From Daucus carota subsp. sativus (taxonomy: Eukaryota; Streptophyta; Magnoliopsida; Apiales; Apiaceae), in NCBI RefSeq assembly GCF_001625215.2, contig NC_030386.2, positions 38,195,296 through 38,259,295 of the forward strand: a DNA stretch of 64,000 nucleotides, written 5' to 3'. A model generated the notes under the pieces. That model searched no databases, was not told the DNA's origin, and was given only the letters and a program-made list of their open reading frames with translations. This document shows positions 1 to 11,373 of the stretch, piece by piece. Positions within the stretch are counted from its first letter, which is position 1. Each line of letters begins with the position of its first letter. The translations under genes and the position numbers were made by a program.

Positions 1-821
1 GGGAACACACGTGAAGTTTGGACCACTTCCAACATGACCCAACAACTAAAACCAACATATCCATGTGACACACTTGATGATTGTTTTAATAATTAGTCCA
101 GATTTATCACAATTGAAAATCAAAGTAAACATTTTTTTTTTTGCTAATTCAAAGTAAACATTCTTGATTGCAATTAAAACTGCGGTATTCTCTTGTATCG
201 ACTTTTTAGTTGGATTCGAACAATTGTCAACCGAACCGGGAATTTTGAATCCAAAACAAAAGTGAAGGGGCAATTTCAGTTGCAACGCCACCTAAAAAGC
301 GATAGGACCCTTCTGAAACAAATACACTGTTTGTCTTGATTTTTAATCAGGATTTGAAGCTGTTTATTATTTTAAATTAAAAAATATATGTTTGTGTAAT
401 AATTCTGAAACTGATTTAAAGTTGGAAATAAGTTATAAATTATTTTGAAACATTTTTTTTCGGCAACTCAAATTTTTTCAAAAAAATTATAAAAAATATC
501 TAAAAATCTTAATTTATCTATAAATCACTTTATTCTATTATCATATTTTTAGTAACTTAAAAATTATTAATAAATCAAAATTATCAAAAAAATATTTAAA
601 TTTCTTGAGAAGCTTACGATGGCAAGTCATAATTCACAGTATTAAACCGGGTCAAGTGAAGTCATGAAAACGAGACATGAGCGTCCTTTTGCTCGTGCAA
701 ATACTAAGCTCTATTAAATACTATTCGTACAAAAACTAGGTAAAAACTTCAAATATTGATATTATTACCCTTCGACTCGGCCATTACAATAATTTTCTCA
801 ATATAGCTTGGTTCGCATTTC
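1..821. other. AT-rich intergenic sequence
   Basis: This is AT-rich DNA with no convincing exon. The region next to 822 is presumably the 3' untranslated and downstream part of the minus-strand COL gene. A stretch of poly-T and A/T runs lies between about 360 and 600. I see no repeat termini here. Confidence 0.6.
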
Positions 822-1960
822 CTAAAATGACGGGACTACACCGAACCCAGAATCCTCCACGAAATTCGTCCTCGCTTGGCTGGAACTGAGCCAGCGACTC
901 GCATCCTCTGTATTTTCCGACCGCTTCGCAAACCGGCCTTTGATTCGGGGCCTTTTCTCTGCATACGCCTTTCGAGATGCGTATCTTATCGTCTTCTCGA
1001 ATTTTCTGTTCTTTCTCTTCTCTCTGTACCTCATTACTCTAGCTTCTCTATCCATCCCGACTAATACTTGAACATTTCCATTAGTAGAACTGTTCGTGAT
1101 AACACTGTTGTTCATAGCTAAACCGCATTGATAAGATATTTCTGACATACAGCTCCCGTCTGGGACAACTCCGACTTCGGTTGAAATCTGAGAAGTTGAA
1201 AATTAATCATTAGTTCAAAAATAAAATTCTCCACACTAATATTTTTTTTTAACATAACTGATTCAACGAAGAAGAGATTTATTACGTTTTGGCTGATGGA
1301 TGGGGCTGTGTAGCTTGTGCCGAATGAACCTATATTCGAAGTTGTGAAGTCTATCTCGAAATGATTGTCAGCTGATTGCGGGAGAGGCTGTGCTGGCTTG
1401 CTGATAAATTGAACTGGAACAACACTGTCAGCGCTGGGATTGCTATTAGAATACAACGAAGATAAATTATTCTGATCCGGATAATCAAACTCCAGTAAAT
1501 TATCCGGATCCGTAAATAACAATTCAATCGATTTCATATCTGCGGATATTTTACAATCATTACTCCCGAATAAATTCACATCTTCACGTATTATTGGTAC
1601 TTCTAGTGTTGGGGTTTCTGGTGACTTCACTGCAACAGCAAGACCAAACAGAGCCACCGGGACCCTCTCGTGCCTGCGTGACAGAGGGTTTGCCGAGTGA
1701 ATGTCCATGTCACACCTCACGCAGAGCGCGGCGGCGTCTGCCTTACAGGTGACACTGGCAGGGGCTTGCTCACACACCTCGCACATCGACACGCGCTCAT
1801 GAATTGTATTGCTGTGAATCTTCGAGTCGCAGCCCATGCACATGTAACTCGAGTCCGTGATGCAAAACAGCAACGCTGCTGCGGTCTTGCAAACATCGCA
1901 GGGCCTCGCCTTAGCGGCCCATCTCATCGGAGAACATTTTACTCCGACAAGCTCACTCAT
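822..1960 (-). CDS. COL: CONSTANS-like B-box/CCT transcriptional regulator (group I, COL4/5-like)
   Basis: Two exons, complement(join(822..1187,1286..1960)), give 346 residues. Exon 1 ends at a codon boundary before a GTAATA donor, and exon 2 follows a CTCAG acceptor, so the join is in frame. Residues about 21-57 and 60-100 are two B-box zinc fingers (CDVC...CMGCDSKIH and CEVC...CVRCDMDIH). Residues about 272-315 form the basic CCT domain ([19 protein letters not shown]...). The C-terminus GVVPSF is the VP-type motif of group I COL proteins, through which some family members bind COP1. The family acts in the nucleus in photoperiod and light responses; the CCT binds DNA together with NF-Y subunits. 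Both B-boxes look intact. The acidic middle region resembles COL3/4/5 more than CO itself, so a flowering-time role is inference. The single 98-bp intron just before the CCT exon is normal for this group. Confidence 0.93.
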
Positions 1961-2098
1961 ATTTCTACTTAATGATTTACTTATTTTATGAGATTTGTAT
2001 TGAAATAGGGCAAGTATGCAGTAGTGATGAACTGATGTATTTATGAATCAGTATGTCCTAAATCTAGTTGACGAGGAGATATAGCTGTAGTCGAGTAA

Positions 2099-2211
2099 GA
2101 TAAGGACACGTGGATAAATAACAGCCAAGCAAAAGATTTGATAAGAGTGGAGATATTTCTAGGGTAAAGTAGCTGTCAAGTGTCTGTGCCGACGTGGGCC
2201 TACCGGATAAG
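2099..2211 (-). promoter_or_regulatory. Light-responsive promoter cluster of the COL gene (G-box plus three GATAAG I-boxes)
   Basis: A CACGTG G-box lies at 2107-2112. GATAAG I-box motifs lie at 2099-2104, 2140-2145 and 2206-2211. All are 140-250 bp upstream of the COL start codon. A G-box with I-boxes is the classic arrangement of light-regulated plant promoters, which suits a COL gene. The function is inferred from the motifs only. Confidence 0.5.
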
Positions 2212-2308
2212 GATGCAGTACATTATTTTTTCGATGTATTAAAATCCGAAAATAATAAATAGAAAAGCCCGTAAATGAGGTCAGACGACCCAGCAAAAAA
2301 TACTAGTA

Positions 2309-2600
2309 CTCCCTCCGTCCCCTTCAATAATATACATATGAAATGGGCACGGAGACTAAAAAAAGTGTATAAAATAGTATGAAATAATAGGAAAGAGAAA
2401 GAAAAATGGGTATAGTGGCGGGACCCATCAATTTTTAATATATAAAAGAGTGATAGTGGAGTAAAAAGTAGTGTGAAAAGGAAAGAAAAGTGAGTAAGTG
2501 GTGGGACCCATTAACTAATTTGGGAAAGTTTTGAAATGTATAGAATTAAGTGGGACATCCCAGAAAGGAAAGTGTATAGAATTAAATGGGACGGAGGGAG
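2309..2600. mobile_element. Stowaway-type MITE (Tc1/mariner, 292 bp)
   Basis: The terminal inverted repeats are CTCCCTCCGTCCC on the left and GGGACGGAGGGAG on the right, flanked by TA dinucleotides at 2307-2308 and 2601-2602. The interior is AT-rich and non-coding. This is the best-preserved copy of the Stowaway family in the window and lies upstream of the COL promoter. Confidence 0.9.
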
Positions 2601-2602
2601 TA

Positions 2603-4043
2603 TATACATATGCTGAAGTTGCTCTAAATTATTAGCCACGATTTTGACCACACGGTGTTCTAAAACTTCGTAATTTATTAAAAAAATTTGATTAATTTTT
2701 ATAATATTTTAATAATTCATTAATCACGTTATAATTTGATTAATTATTTTAATTTATCGAAAAAATCTCACATAAATTTCTACAAATCTTAAATTGGCAG
2801 GTTAATTGGTTAGGTCTGAGATATATATTCATCAATCTTTAACTAAATTATTTAAGTTATTGATTAAAATTGAATGAGGTATTTTAGGATGTCAAACTAC
2901 TGTTTAGGACGCTGCCTAAATTGATTTGTTGAACATCATATCGGCATTTTACACATGTAAAATGGAACTGTATATATTGCTGCCAGCTGTATGCGCGTGC
3001 GTTTAAATAATTTGATTATATGGAAACTCTGGGAAAAAGATTTGGCCACCTGAACTGAACTAAAATCTGGTATGGATGCTTCATAAAACGGGGTTGGCAA
3101 TGGATTAGATTAATTTGTCATCCGATTTTGAACAGACATAAATTCAGTTCGATTATAAACTGCTATTTTAGGTTTACTCGAAAAGGTTGGCTCTGGATTT
3201 ATTCCCCCAAAACCATAGCCGTTCATTAATCGATTGGCCATTAGCAAATGTCCCCGTCGAGATTCCAAGGGCAGTTTCATAGTCACCCGATGCACAACAC
3301 ATTGAGCTGTCATGGCCTCACGGGATTACTTGTGAGCTGTGCGATAGAAGATGCGCATTGTTATAAAAATTGAAAATTATAATTACTTAATTAGTTTAAT
3401 TAATAATTCAAAATTAATTGAAAGAATTATAGATAAAAATAATCAGAAATTTTTAGAACTATGAATATATTAATGTATATGAATTACACACGCGAGATAT
3501 AGGGTCGTTTGAATATATTTATTTTTCAAAAATAAAAACTTATTTTTTGTAAAAGTACATAAAATTCTATTTTTTCCTGAAATAAATTTTATATTTTTGT
3601 CTAATACTGAATATTAATTTTTTTTAATATTTATCTTTAAAAATTTATAGAAGAAAAAATATATATATTTCTTTAAAATTTAAAACTTATTTTTCAAATG
3701 GAATGTTCGTCAAATACGCGAGTTTAAGGATCAAATACGCGAGTTTAAGGATGGGCATGTGCACAATCCAGAATTTCTTGTCTCTGGAGTCTGGACAATG
3801 TTCGCGAGCAATAATTGTGTTTGGATATATTGGGTTAAGTATATAATATCAAATACCAAAAGTATACAAATATCGATCGGTTTTTATTTACAAAATAACA
3901 ATTAATTACAGTTTCATTTATTATTACAAAGCATTGTCTTACCAAATAAGGGATTGTCCAGGATCCTCAATACCTTCGTAATAAGAAAAATAAACAGGAA
4001 ACACGTAACGTTTTAAGAACTCTAATTTTTTCTCTATTCTCTC
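2603..4043. other. Intergenic sequence without recognised genes
   Basis: This is AT-rich sequence with no coding region I can defend. At about 3712-3752 a 21-bp unit beginning TCAAATACGCGAG is repeated twice in tandem. Short open frames on the minus strand (for example 3110-3313) have no recognisable domain and no promoter or splice context. Confidence 0.5.
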
Positions 4044-4494
4044 TAGATGCCTCTCTCTTTTCTCATTACAATCGGGATTCCACTGATTTTCCGATGAAAA
4101 CCTCCAAATCCTTCCGTTAAATTGCATCTTGCTTGTTTCATTAATTTTCTTAATAAATTTCTTTCTTTGGACAAAATTTTCTTAGAACTAAATCATCGAA
4201 ACTTTCGATTTTCGCTCTTATTCGTTTTCCAGATGATTTTTTAGATTTTGTGAGTAGATTATCTCATAATGTAGGTTTGTGGTGTAGACCTAATCTTTTT
4301 AATTTGCAGCTGGATTTTTTCTCATATGTTATTATTTTAGTTTGATTTCTCTCCCTGATTAGAGTGTGTGCTTTTTCTCTCTTTTTTTTTTATGAGAATT
4401 GGTGTTGATTTATCGATAAAAACCTTTAAAGAATTGCATTTGTGGTTGATAACTTAAACGGATTATTTGGAAAAGATGGTGAACATAGAGTAAG
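4044..4494. repeat. 450-bp direct repeat, copy A
   Basis: This segment, from TAGATGCCTCTC to GAGTAAG, is repeated at 5606-6054 with about half a dozen substitutions and a small poly-T length difference, roughly 98-99% identity by eye. It does not begin with TG and end with CA, so it is not an LTR pair. It is directly followed at 4495 by an LTR-like 5' end. Confidence 0.85.
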
Positions 4495-5605
4495 TGTGAC
4501 AGTCCAGGAATCCGGGGGTCTGGATTCTGACGTCACCACACAAAACCTTTTTAAAACACTTTCGAAAACCTGTAAATTTTTTATTTTTTTCAAAAGATAA
4601 TAAAATCAGAGAATTTAAAACCTGAAAACATTTAATAAAAGATTTGAATGAGAACATAAATCAAATGATTTCAAAACCTGAATTTCAAACTTGAAAGCCA
4701 TAATAGGAGAATTTCAAGAGAACATTTAAACTTTAATAACTGATTCGAAAGAGAACATTTAAACCCCCTAAAAGCAACAGGATCGCATCCAGGTTACAGT
4801 ATTGAAATTAGAATCTACCACTATTATTACACAACATCTCTTACCAAATCAGATCATCCTCAATAAGAAGAATCACTGTCAACTATTCCAGCTTGCACCA
4901 ATCTCATCAACTTTCCTGAACACTCCTCGACCACTGGATCCTCAACTCTGTCTCCTCGCCTAGCATTAGCCTTACTCACAATCTCGATCAATCATCTCAT
5001 CTTTAAGCCTTTCTGAAATGGTTAGAAAGGAATAGCAAGGGTGAGCAACAATGCTCAGCAAGTAATAATAAACAATGATAGTTCTGAAATGATATAATAG
5101 AAGTTCACGAGTTCAAGATATAAGAGTATTCAACCTGAGTTCATGAGTTCATGGTATTGTATAGAATGATTTACAATACCTTGCAGCGTTTAAACTGAGA
5201 AATTCAATCTTTCCAAAGAATTATTGAATTGGACTATCACATTTTAATTAAAACCAAGGTTAGGCAGCTGATCAGTTCCGCACTAACCCCGAGCAGGCCC
5301 CGCCATGTTCTATCACTGGATCCAAGGCACTCATTGGCCTAACATGACCACGAATCTGGTCCACAGGTTTATATAAAAACAATAATCCAATTCTCTAATT
5401 CAATTCAAGAAGCCGACGTAAATCAACAGAACATTATCATAAATATATTCAACAACTGAATAATTTCAAATCAAACTTTGATAATAATCTATTCATAAAT
5501 CATGATCCATCATTTCATAAATCACAGTTCAGGAAATCCTCAACTATTTAGTATCCTCCATTATCGGCTAAGCAACTGAATTTAGCCTGCTAAACCAACT
5601 GAATT
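4495..5605 (+). mobile_element. Truncated LTR-retrotransposon fragment (probable Ty3-type LTR)
   Basis: The segment starts TGTGACAGTCCAGGAATCC, which looks like the 5' end of a Ty3 chromovirus-type LTR. It contains the GTGAGCAACAATGCTCAGCAA type motif (5041-5060) common in such LTRs. No matching CA-terminated 3' end or target duplication exists: the right side runs straight into the second copy of the 450-bp repeat. No gag or pol coding is present. The class assignment rests on termini and general composition. Confidence 0.5.
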
Positions 5606-6054
5606 TAGATGCCTCTCTCTTTTCTCATTACAATCGGGATTCCACTGATTTTCCGATGAAAACCTCCAAATCCTTCCGTTAAATTGCATCTTGCTTGTTT
5701 CATTAATTTTCTTAATAAATTTCTTTCTTTGGACAAAATTTTTTTAGAACTAAATCATCGAAACTTTCGATTTTCGCTCTTATTCGTTTTCCAGATGATT
5801 TTTTGGATTTTGTGAGTAGATTATCTCATAATGTAGGTTTGTGGTGTAGACCTAATCTTTTTAATTTGCAGCTGGATTTTTTCTCATATGTTATTATTTT
5901 AGTTTGATTTCTCTCCCTGATTAGAGTGTGTGCTTTTTCTCTCTTTTTTTTATGAGAATTGGTGTTGATTTATCGATAAAAACGTTTAAAGAATTGCATT
6001 TGTGGTTGAGAACTTAAACGGATTATTTGGAAAAGATGGTGAACGTAGAGTAAG
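5606..6054. repeat. 450-bp direct repeat, copy B
   Basis: This is the second copy of the segment at 4044-4494. Both copies end GAGTAAG. Copy B then continues into GACCTATAAATA, probably the original unrepeated flank. The boundary with the LTR fragment falls at TAGATG, which is shared by the fragment end and the repeat start. Confidence 0.85.
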
Positions 6055-6271
6055 GACCTATAAATATACCCTTATCAGTTTCAACATCGCTTATTTTTCT
6101 CTATCTTCTGTATGAAAACAGACGTGTTAATCTATTCAAGTTCGACTCGATATTTTTTAGATGTCATATGGTTGTTATTTATTGAATTATTTTCTTTCCC
6201 TCAGGAAGAAAACAATAAAAATACCACGTATTGTTGCGTCATCTGCATTAAGATTGGGCCGGGCTTTGGAC

Positions 6272-7120
6272 CAGTGGCGGAACCAGGAATGAAATTTAGG
6301 GGGGGCTGGAATTTAGGAATGAAATCTCTCTAGGTCGCAGGTATTGATTGGTTAAAAGGTCTCAAAGAGAACGTTGTTTAGAGTGCATTAACATAAATAC
6401 AACAGTAAGCAGCAGCGTCGAGAAAAAACTTGACTTATAAAATAGCGAATTTTTTGCGCCACAAAATGGCTGTAGACCCCCGAAAAAGCGTAAGCAACCA
6501 GTTCCAAGTGACATGGCTATTGATTATTACTTTCTAAGATGTCTCCTTCTCCATGTGTGGCGTGATAAGATAAGAACCATCAAGGGCCCGGTTTGTCCTT
6601 TTTCCCACAAGAACCCCATTGTCGGAAATATTAAGCCTACTAAAGGCAGGGAGAGTCGGAGAGAGTAGGTTGCAGGCCTGTAAGCTATGGGCTCTAGAGG
6701 GAGATGATTCGCGGATAAATGAATTTATCACAGTGAGAGACTGAGTTAGGGTAGTGTCAAGTGTGTGCGTATGATTTATGAGTGTATCGGTTTGAATATA
6801 TTTGTTAATCAGACTCTCTTTAGACTAATAGCAAGTCCAAAGCACAGAGAGAAAGAGGGTATATATAAGAATTTATTATAATATATAGATAGAGCAAGTA
6901 GAGAGAGGTGCCTTGTAAATAAGGTTTCAAGAAGTTGTCCTAATGATATAAGGCATCACTAGGACATTGTTGAATCAATAATTTTTTATCAAATGTCCTA
7001 AATTATGACTTATGACATGTTATAAGACATCTCTTGAACTCACTCTTTGTACCCTAAATTATATTGACACTGGTTTTTCGAGGTAGGGGGCTCTAGCATC
7101 CCTCTCTGATTCCGCCACTG
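6272..7120. mobile_element. Non-autonomous hAT element (849 bp)
   Basis: The termini are CAGTGGCGGAACCAG and, inverted, CAGTGGCGGAATCAG. They are flanked by a perfect 8-bp duplication CTTTGGAC at 6264-6271 and 7121-7128. The size of the duplication and the CAGTGGCGGA terminus indicate hAT. No transposase frame is visible inside. Confidence 0.9.
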
Positions 7121-7128
7121 CTTTGGAC

Positions 7129-8086
7129 ATCTGCTAGGTCGACTATTATATGACCCCGGCAATCTTTTCAGTCTGGTTTTATGGGCTTTCGTCTCGTTAT
7201 AAACAAGAATTTCTAGACAGGCAAACGGCTTACAGAAAATCATCTCTTGCAAATTCGAATTTCTTCTACAACAATCTAACGTTGTGAAAGAATAATGGTA
7301 TTTCTTTGTGAACTTGGGTCTTTTTCTGATTACAAGTCCTTTTTATGTTTTTATTAATAATAATTTGTCGACTTAGTTCAAGTTGTTGTATTATTGGTTC
7401 AAGTGTTGCTACAATATTTGTTAAAGTAAGCTGTGATGTAACAAATTTGAAACACATCCAAGTATGTTGGGGGTTGTTTCGGCTTAATTTATAAAATTTA
7501 TTTATCTATTGTTAGAAAATATTTACAAATAAAAATAATTTTTAATTTATGTGTTATAGATAAATTTGTTATTGAATTGTAATTTATTCGACATAGAACT
7601 AATAATTATTATAAATCATCTTTCAAAATGATCATATATATTATTATTAATTCGGATTTTTAAAAACCCCAACGAATCACTAAAAATAATTTTGAGAGTT
7701 CAACTTATACATCATATAAGTTTATATATCACACAAACTACAAAAAGACTATGAAGTCACCGTAGAAGCCGAACCACAGGCAAAGAATCCGGGCTGTTTT
7801 TTTTTTTCCGAAACTAATCACGGGCTGTTTTAAATAAGTTGAAAGACAAGTGAATCCAGTTATCAGAAAAAATAAAAATTATAGCACAGCAATACAGCAT
7901 GAATGTTTTATATAATACATTTTTTAAAACCAAGCTACCCCAGACAAATAAATAAAACCACCGAAAAAAACAATAACTCCATGTTCTTTGGTCATTGGAG
8001 AAACGATTCCCTCCTGTTTCTCAATTTAATTAGAAAAAATAAAATTATAAACACAATAAAAGTAAACCATCATATCACTTGCTCAT
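7129..8086. other. Intergenic sequence and probable 3' end of the kinase gene
   Basis: I see no gene here. The part nearest 8086 is presumably the 3' untranslated region of the minus-strand kinase gene. The rest is AT-rich and without clear repeat termini. Confidence 0.5.
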
Positions 8087-9701
8087 TTAACCTCTTTTCC
8101 CCCTTCTATCTCCCTTGGTCCTCTTATAAGGATCTGGCATATTCTGCAGATTCATTGCACCAAAAACACCATATGCACTACTCTCATCATACTTGCCCTC
8201 ATCTTCATCACTAGTTTGATCAAGTGCCATCAAATTCTCCTCATACTTGACACTCTTGAGCCTCATTTTCATTGCATTTCCTATTCCACCTCCCTTGATT
8301 TCGTACCCTTTGAGAAGCTCAGCCACTTCTTTCATCTTAGGCCTGCTAGCAGGCTCGCTCTGCACACATAAGGATGCAACATGGATCGTCCTTTTCAGCT
8401 GTATTTCATCGAAAATTCCTCCAAGTTTCGGGTCCACGAGGTCTTTAAATTTGCCATTTGCAATCAGAGGCTCAGCCCATTCGGTTATTGTTCTCCTTAC
8501 TCCACCAGGGAGTCTTTCTATTGGTTTTCTTCCTGTTACGAGCTCTAGTAGGAGAATGCCGAAGCTGTAAACGTCACAGCTCTCGGAGACTTTCCCCCAC
8601 ATTGCATATTCTGGTGCTAGGTATCCTAATGTGCCTTTGACACGCGTGGTCATGTGACTGACGCCTTCTGGAATCAGCTTTGCAAACCCGAAATCTGCAA
8701 CCAGAGGCTCAAAGTTGGAATTGAGCAGCACGTTACTGGCCTTCACGTCTCTGTGAATTATGTGGGGCGACACCTCATGGTGCAAGTACCTATAATTAAC
8801 CGCATTAATATGAAATTAGTTAAGAATCAATATTGTGTTTATGCATACAAAGGCCAGAGGATCCAGCCTTAGTTGCCAAGTCTAGAAACTTACACTAGGC
8901 CTTCGGCAGAACCAATGGCAATCTTCATCCTCCTCTTCCAATCTAATTTAACATCAGTGGCGTATTGACCGTGGAGATGGGAGAGCAAGCTGAGATTAGG
9001 CATGTAATCATATACAATTAGCCGCTGATCAGCATCTGCGCAATATCCCCTCAGTCCTAACAGATTTTTGTGTCGTACCCTGCCCAATACTTCGACTTCA
9101 ACAGCAAATTCCATCTCTGCTTTGGAATTCATAGATTTCAGTTTCTTTACTGCTATCTGCATTAAATCAGAAAGAATGTAAGCACGGAGAAAAAATTAAA
9201 TCATAATACTTGTAAAAGTTCATATTTTATGAAATTTACTTGAAGACCATCAGATGTTTTCCCAAAATAAACGCTTCCGAATCCTCCTTCTCCAAGTTTC
9301 TTTTCCTCACTAAAGCCATTAGTTGCAGTGTGCAATTCTTTGTAGGTAAAGATCCTCCATGAAGAGTCACTTGATGATGACATCCTGCATAAATTCAAGA
9401 CAGGGGTAAAGCTAGAGAACCGGATACAACTAGTCTACTCAGTGGCGTATCTAGTAAGAGACATTGGGAACACGTATTCCCCTGAATCTTACAAAATTAT
9501 TAAAGTGCCCCACAAAATTTAAAAAATATATAAATATTTTCCGAAAATTTGCTTGATACCCCCAAGATTTGGATCCTAGATCTGCCTCCGAGTCTACTTC
9601 ACAAAAATGTGACAGTACGATATCTAGTTTTCGGGAGATAAATCTAACACTTACCCTTCTTCGACTTGGTCACTAACGCAACAACTAAGAGAAGATCCCA
9701 T
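8087..9701 (-). CDS. PTI1-like receptor-like cytoplasmic kinase (At3g15890 type)
   Basis: Four exons, complement(join(8087..8789,8894..9156,9240..9384,9655..9701)), give 385 residues. The N-terminus MGSSLSCC fits dual acylation: Gly2 myristoylation and Cys7/Cys8 palmitoylation. This implies plasma-membrane attachment; there is no signal peptide or transmembrane segment. The kinase domain spans about residues 41-315: glycine loop GEGGFGSV (47-54), catalytic Lys in AVKKL (about 67-69), HRD at 164-166 and DFG at 184-186, then an APE-type [20 protein letters not shown] segment. All catalytic residues are present, so it should be active. A charged C-terminal tail follows. The best match by pattern is the RLCK group annotated as PTI1-like tyrosine-protein kinases, despite Ser/Thr kinase motifs. 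The role in immune or developmental signalling is family inference. Intron 1 holds a 151-bp hAT MITE. Confidence 0.92.
9440..9590. mobile_element. hAT-type MITE in intron 1 of the PTI1-like kinase (151 bp)
   Basis: The left terminus CAGTGGCGTATCTAG matches the inverted right terminus CGGAGGCAGATCTAG imperfectly. A perfect 8-bp duplication AGTCTACT flanks it at 9432-9439 and 9591-9598. It lies between coding exons 1 and 2, well away from both splice sites, so it probably does not disturb splicing. Confidence 0.8.
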
Positions 9702-11332
9702 GCTTGGTATCTTCTGAGGTACTCAGAAGCTTGCTTCAGATTTGGCACATATCAATTATGGTGCTTTCTCTTTTCACTATAACATGAGAATTGAAAGTAT
9801 ATATTATACGTTTCTTACGTAATGCACTGCCGACCGAGGCCGGCCGGCTGGAATATGCTGTATAAATTACGAACAAGTTGTTAAAATGATTTAATAAGCG
9901 AGATTATGGTTTTTAAAGTACAAATGTATGCATTTCAGCAGTCCTGCAAGTACAAGTGCCGAAATTTTAAGATAAGTTTATTAAGTAAGTCGACTAACTG
10001 GCTATTGTTTTTACTTAAGATTTGCAGATAGCCGAATTCACTTTGACTCGATGGCAAAACTCAATCCACACTGTTATTATTTATGGCATCACTTGATGAT
10101 GTTCATATCTCTTGACAGATTGTTTATTATGGTGAGTGCGACTTAAGAAAAGAACCAAAAATACCTTTCTTTTTTTTATAAAAAGGAATCAAATTCATTA
10201 ATCAAAAGTCATACGGTATCTACAAATATAATCGAAATTATATCGCTGTTGAATTCTTTCTTATTATAGAGGCAACTAAGCGATTTGAATATATGTACTC
10301 GTTTTCACTTGATTGGCTTTCATCTGACTGTTCTGAACAATCAACCATAGATGCGATTCCATAATAATTTTCAAATCTGAATCAAACCCATGAAAATCAT
10401 GCCGATCTATAACCTCGGTCATGAAGAATATCAAAACACACAAAAACAAAAATCAACTCTCACAAGAAGGAGAGACTAACAAAACCTAAATAAATTGGGA
10501 ACTTATTGAAAGGAAAACAAGATTAAATAAGAAAACAAAAACAAGAAATCAGGCCTTTCTACAGTGAAAACCGATAGAAGCCCCCTCGAAAACTTTTGAT
10601 GGAGGCTAGGGTTTAAGAGGGAGAGAGTGTCTGGGAACTTTCCACGAATTATTGCAGCCAAAAATACTTTAATGTATTTTTTCAGTTAGCTGAGTGATTT
10701 TGATTTTGACTGATTATTCATAAAATGTGTCAAAGCTGATATAGATTTTTTTAGAATTTAAGCACAATAATCAACTTGTATTTGAATACCATAGATTTTA
10801 AATAATCTCATTAGATTTTTAAACATAATTTAAAATCTTAGTTAAATACTATACAATCAAATTTTATAGAATAAATTAAAATCTCAATGAAACACACCAA
10901 AATTTTAATGAATTATAAACAATCTCAATTGAATATATTTGGATTAATGGGAAAATTAGTCCCAGTTCGATATTCTCGTAATATAGAGTTATATAAGGTA
11001 TTTAATAAATTAATTTAATTTTTATATGAATAAAATTTTATAATTAAATTTTAAAAATAAATGATCAAATTATATTTTATACACAGCTTAAATTTTTTTT
11101 TTTTTAACACGTAAGAACCCGCAGCCGCTACTTTAAAATTTTTGTGAAGTAAAATCATAAGAACATGAGTAATAGAGAGAGTATCATATTTTAGTACTAT
11201 TCTTTATACGTGAAAAATATTGAAATATTAATAAAATAATTTTTATCCTTTTCATAGCAGACCCTCAGAATCAAGAATTAAATTATTCGGATAAATAAAA
11301 ATCAAAAAATAATCTGAAACTAATACTTAATC
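9702..11332. other. Kinase promoter and AT-rich intergenic sequence
   Basis: The first few hundred bases are the upstream region of the minus-strand kinase. The remainder is AT-rich. About 10741-10940 carries degenerate units related to the ones at 44216-44530 and 59191-59612 (phrases such as TTTGAATACCATAGATTTTA), probably an old MITE copy. No coding region is recognised. Confidence 0.45.
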
Positions 11333-11373
11333 TTTTTATCAAGGGAAAATAGATTTTTTTGCCACTCAACTTA

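Noticed and set aside
3110-4127. Short minus-strand frames of 60-67 codons
   Set aside because: No domains, codon bias, promoter or splice context; part lies in the duplicated segment.
4044-6054. LTR retrotransposon with 450-bp LTRs
   Set aside because: The repeats do not have TG...CA ends or target duplications, and the inner segment itself starts like an LTR.
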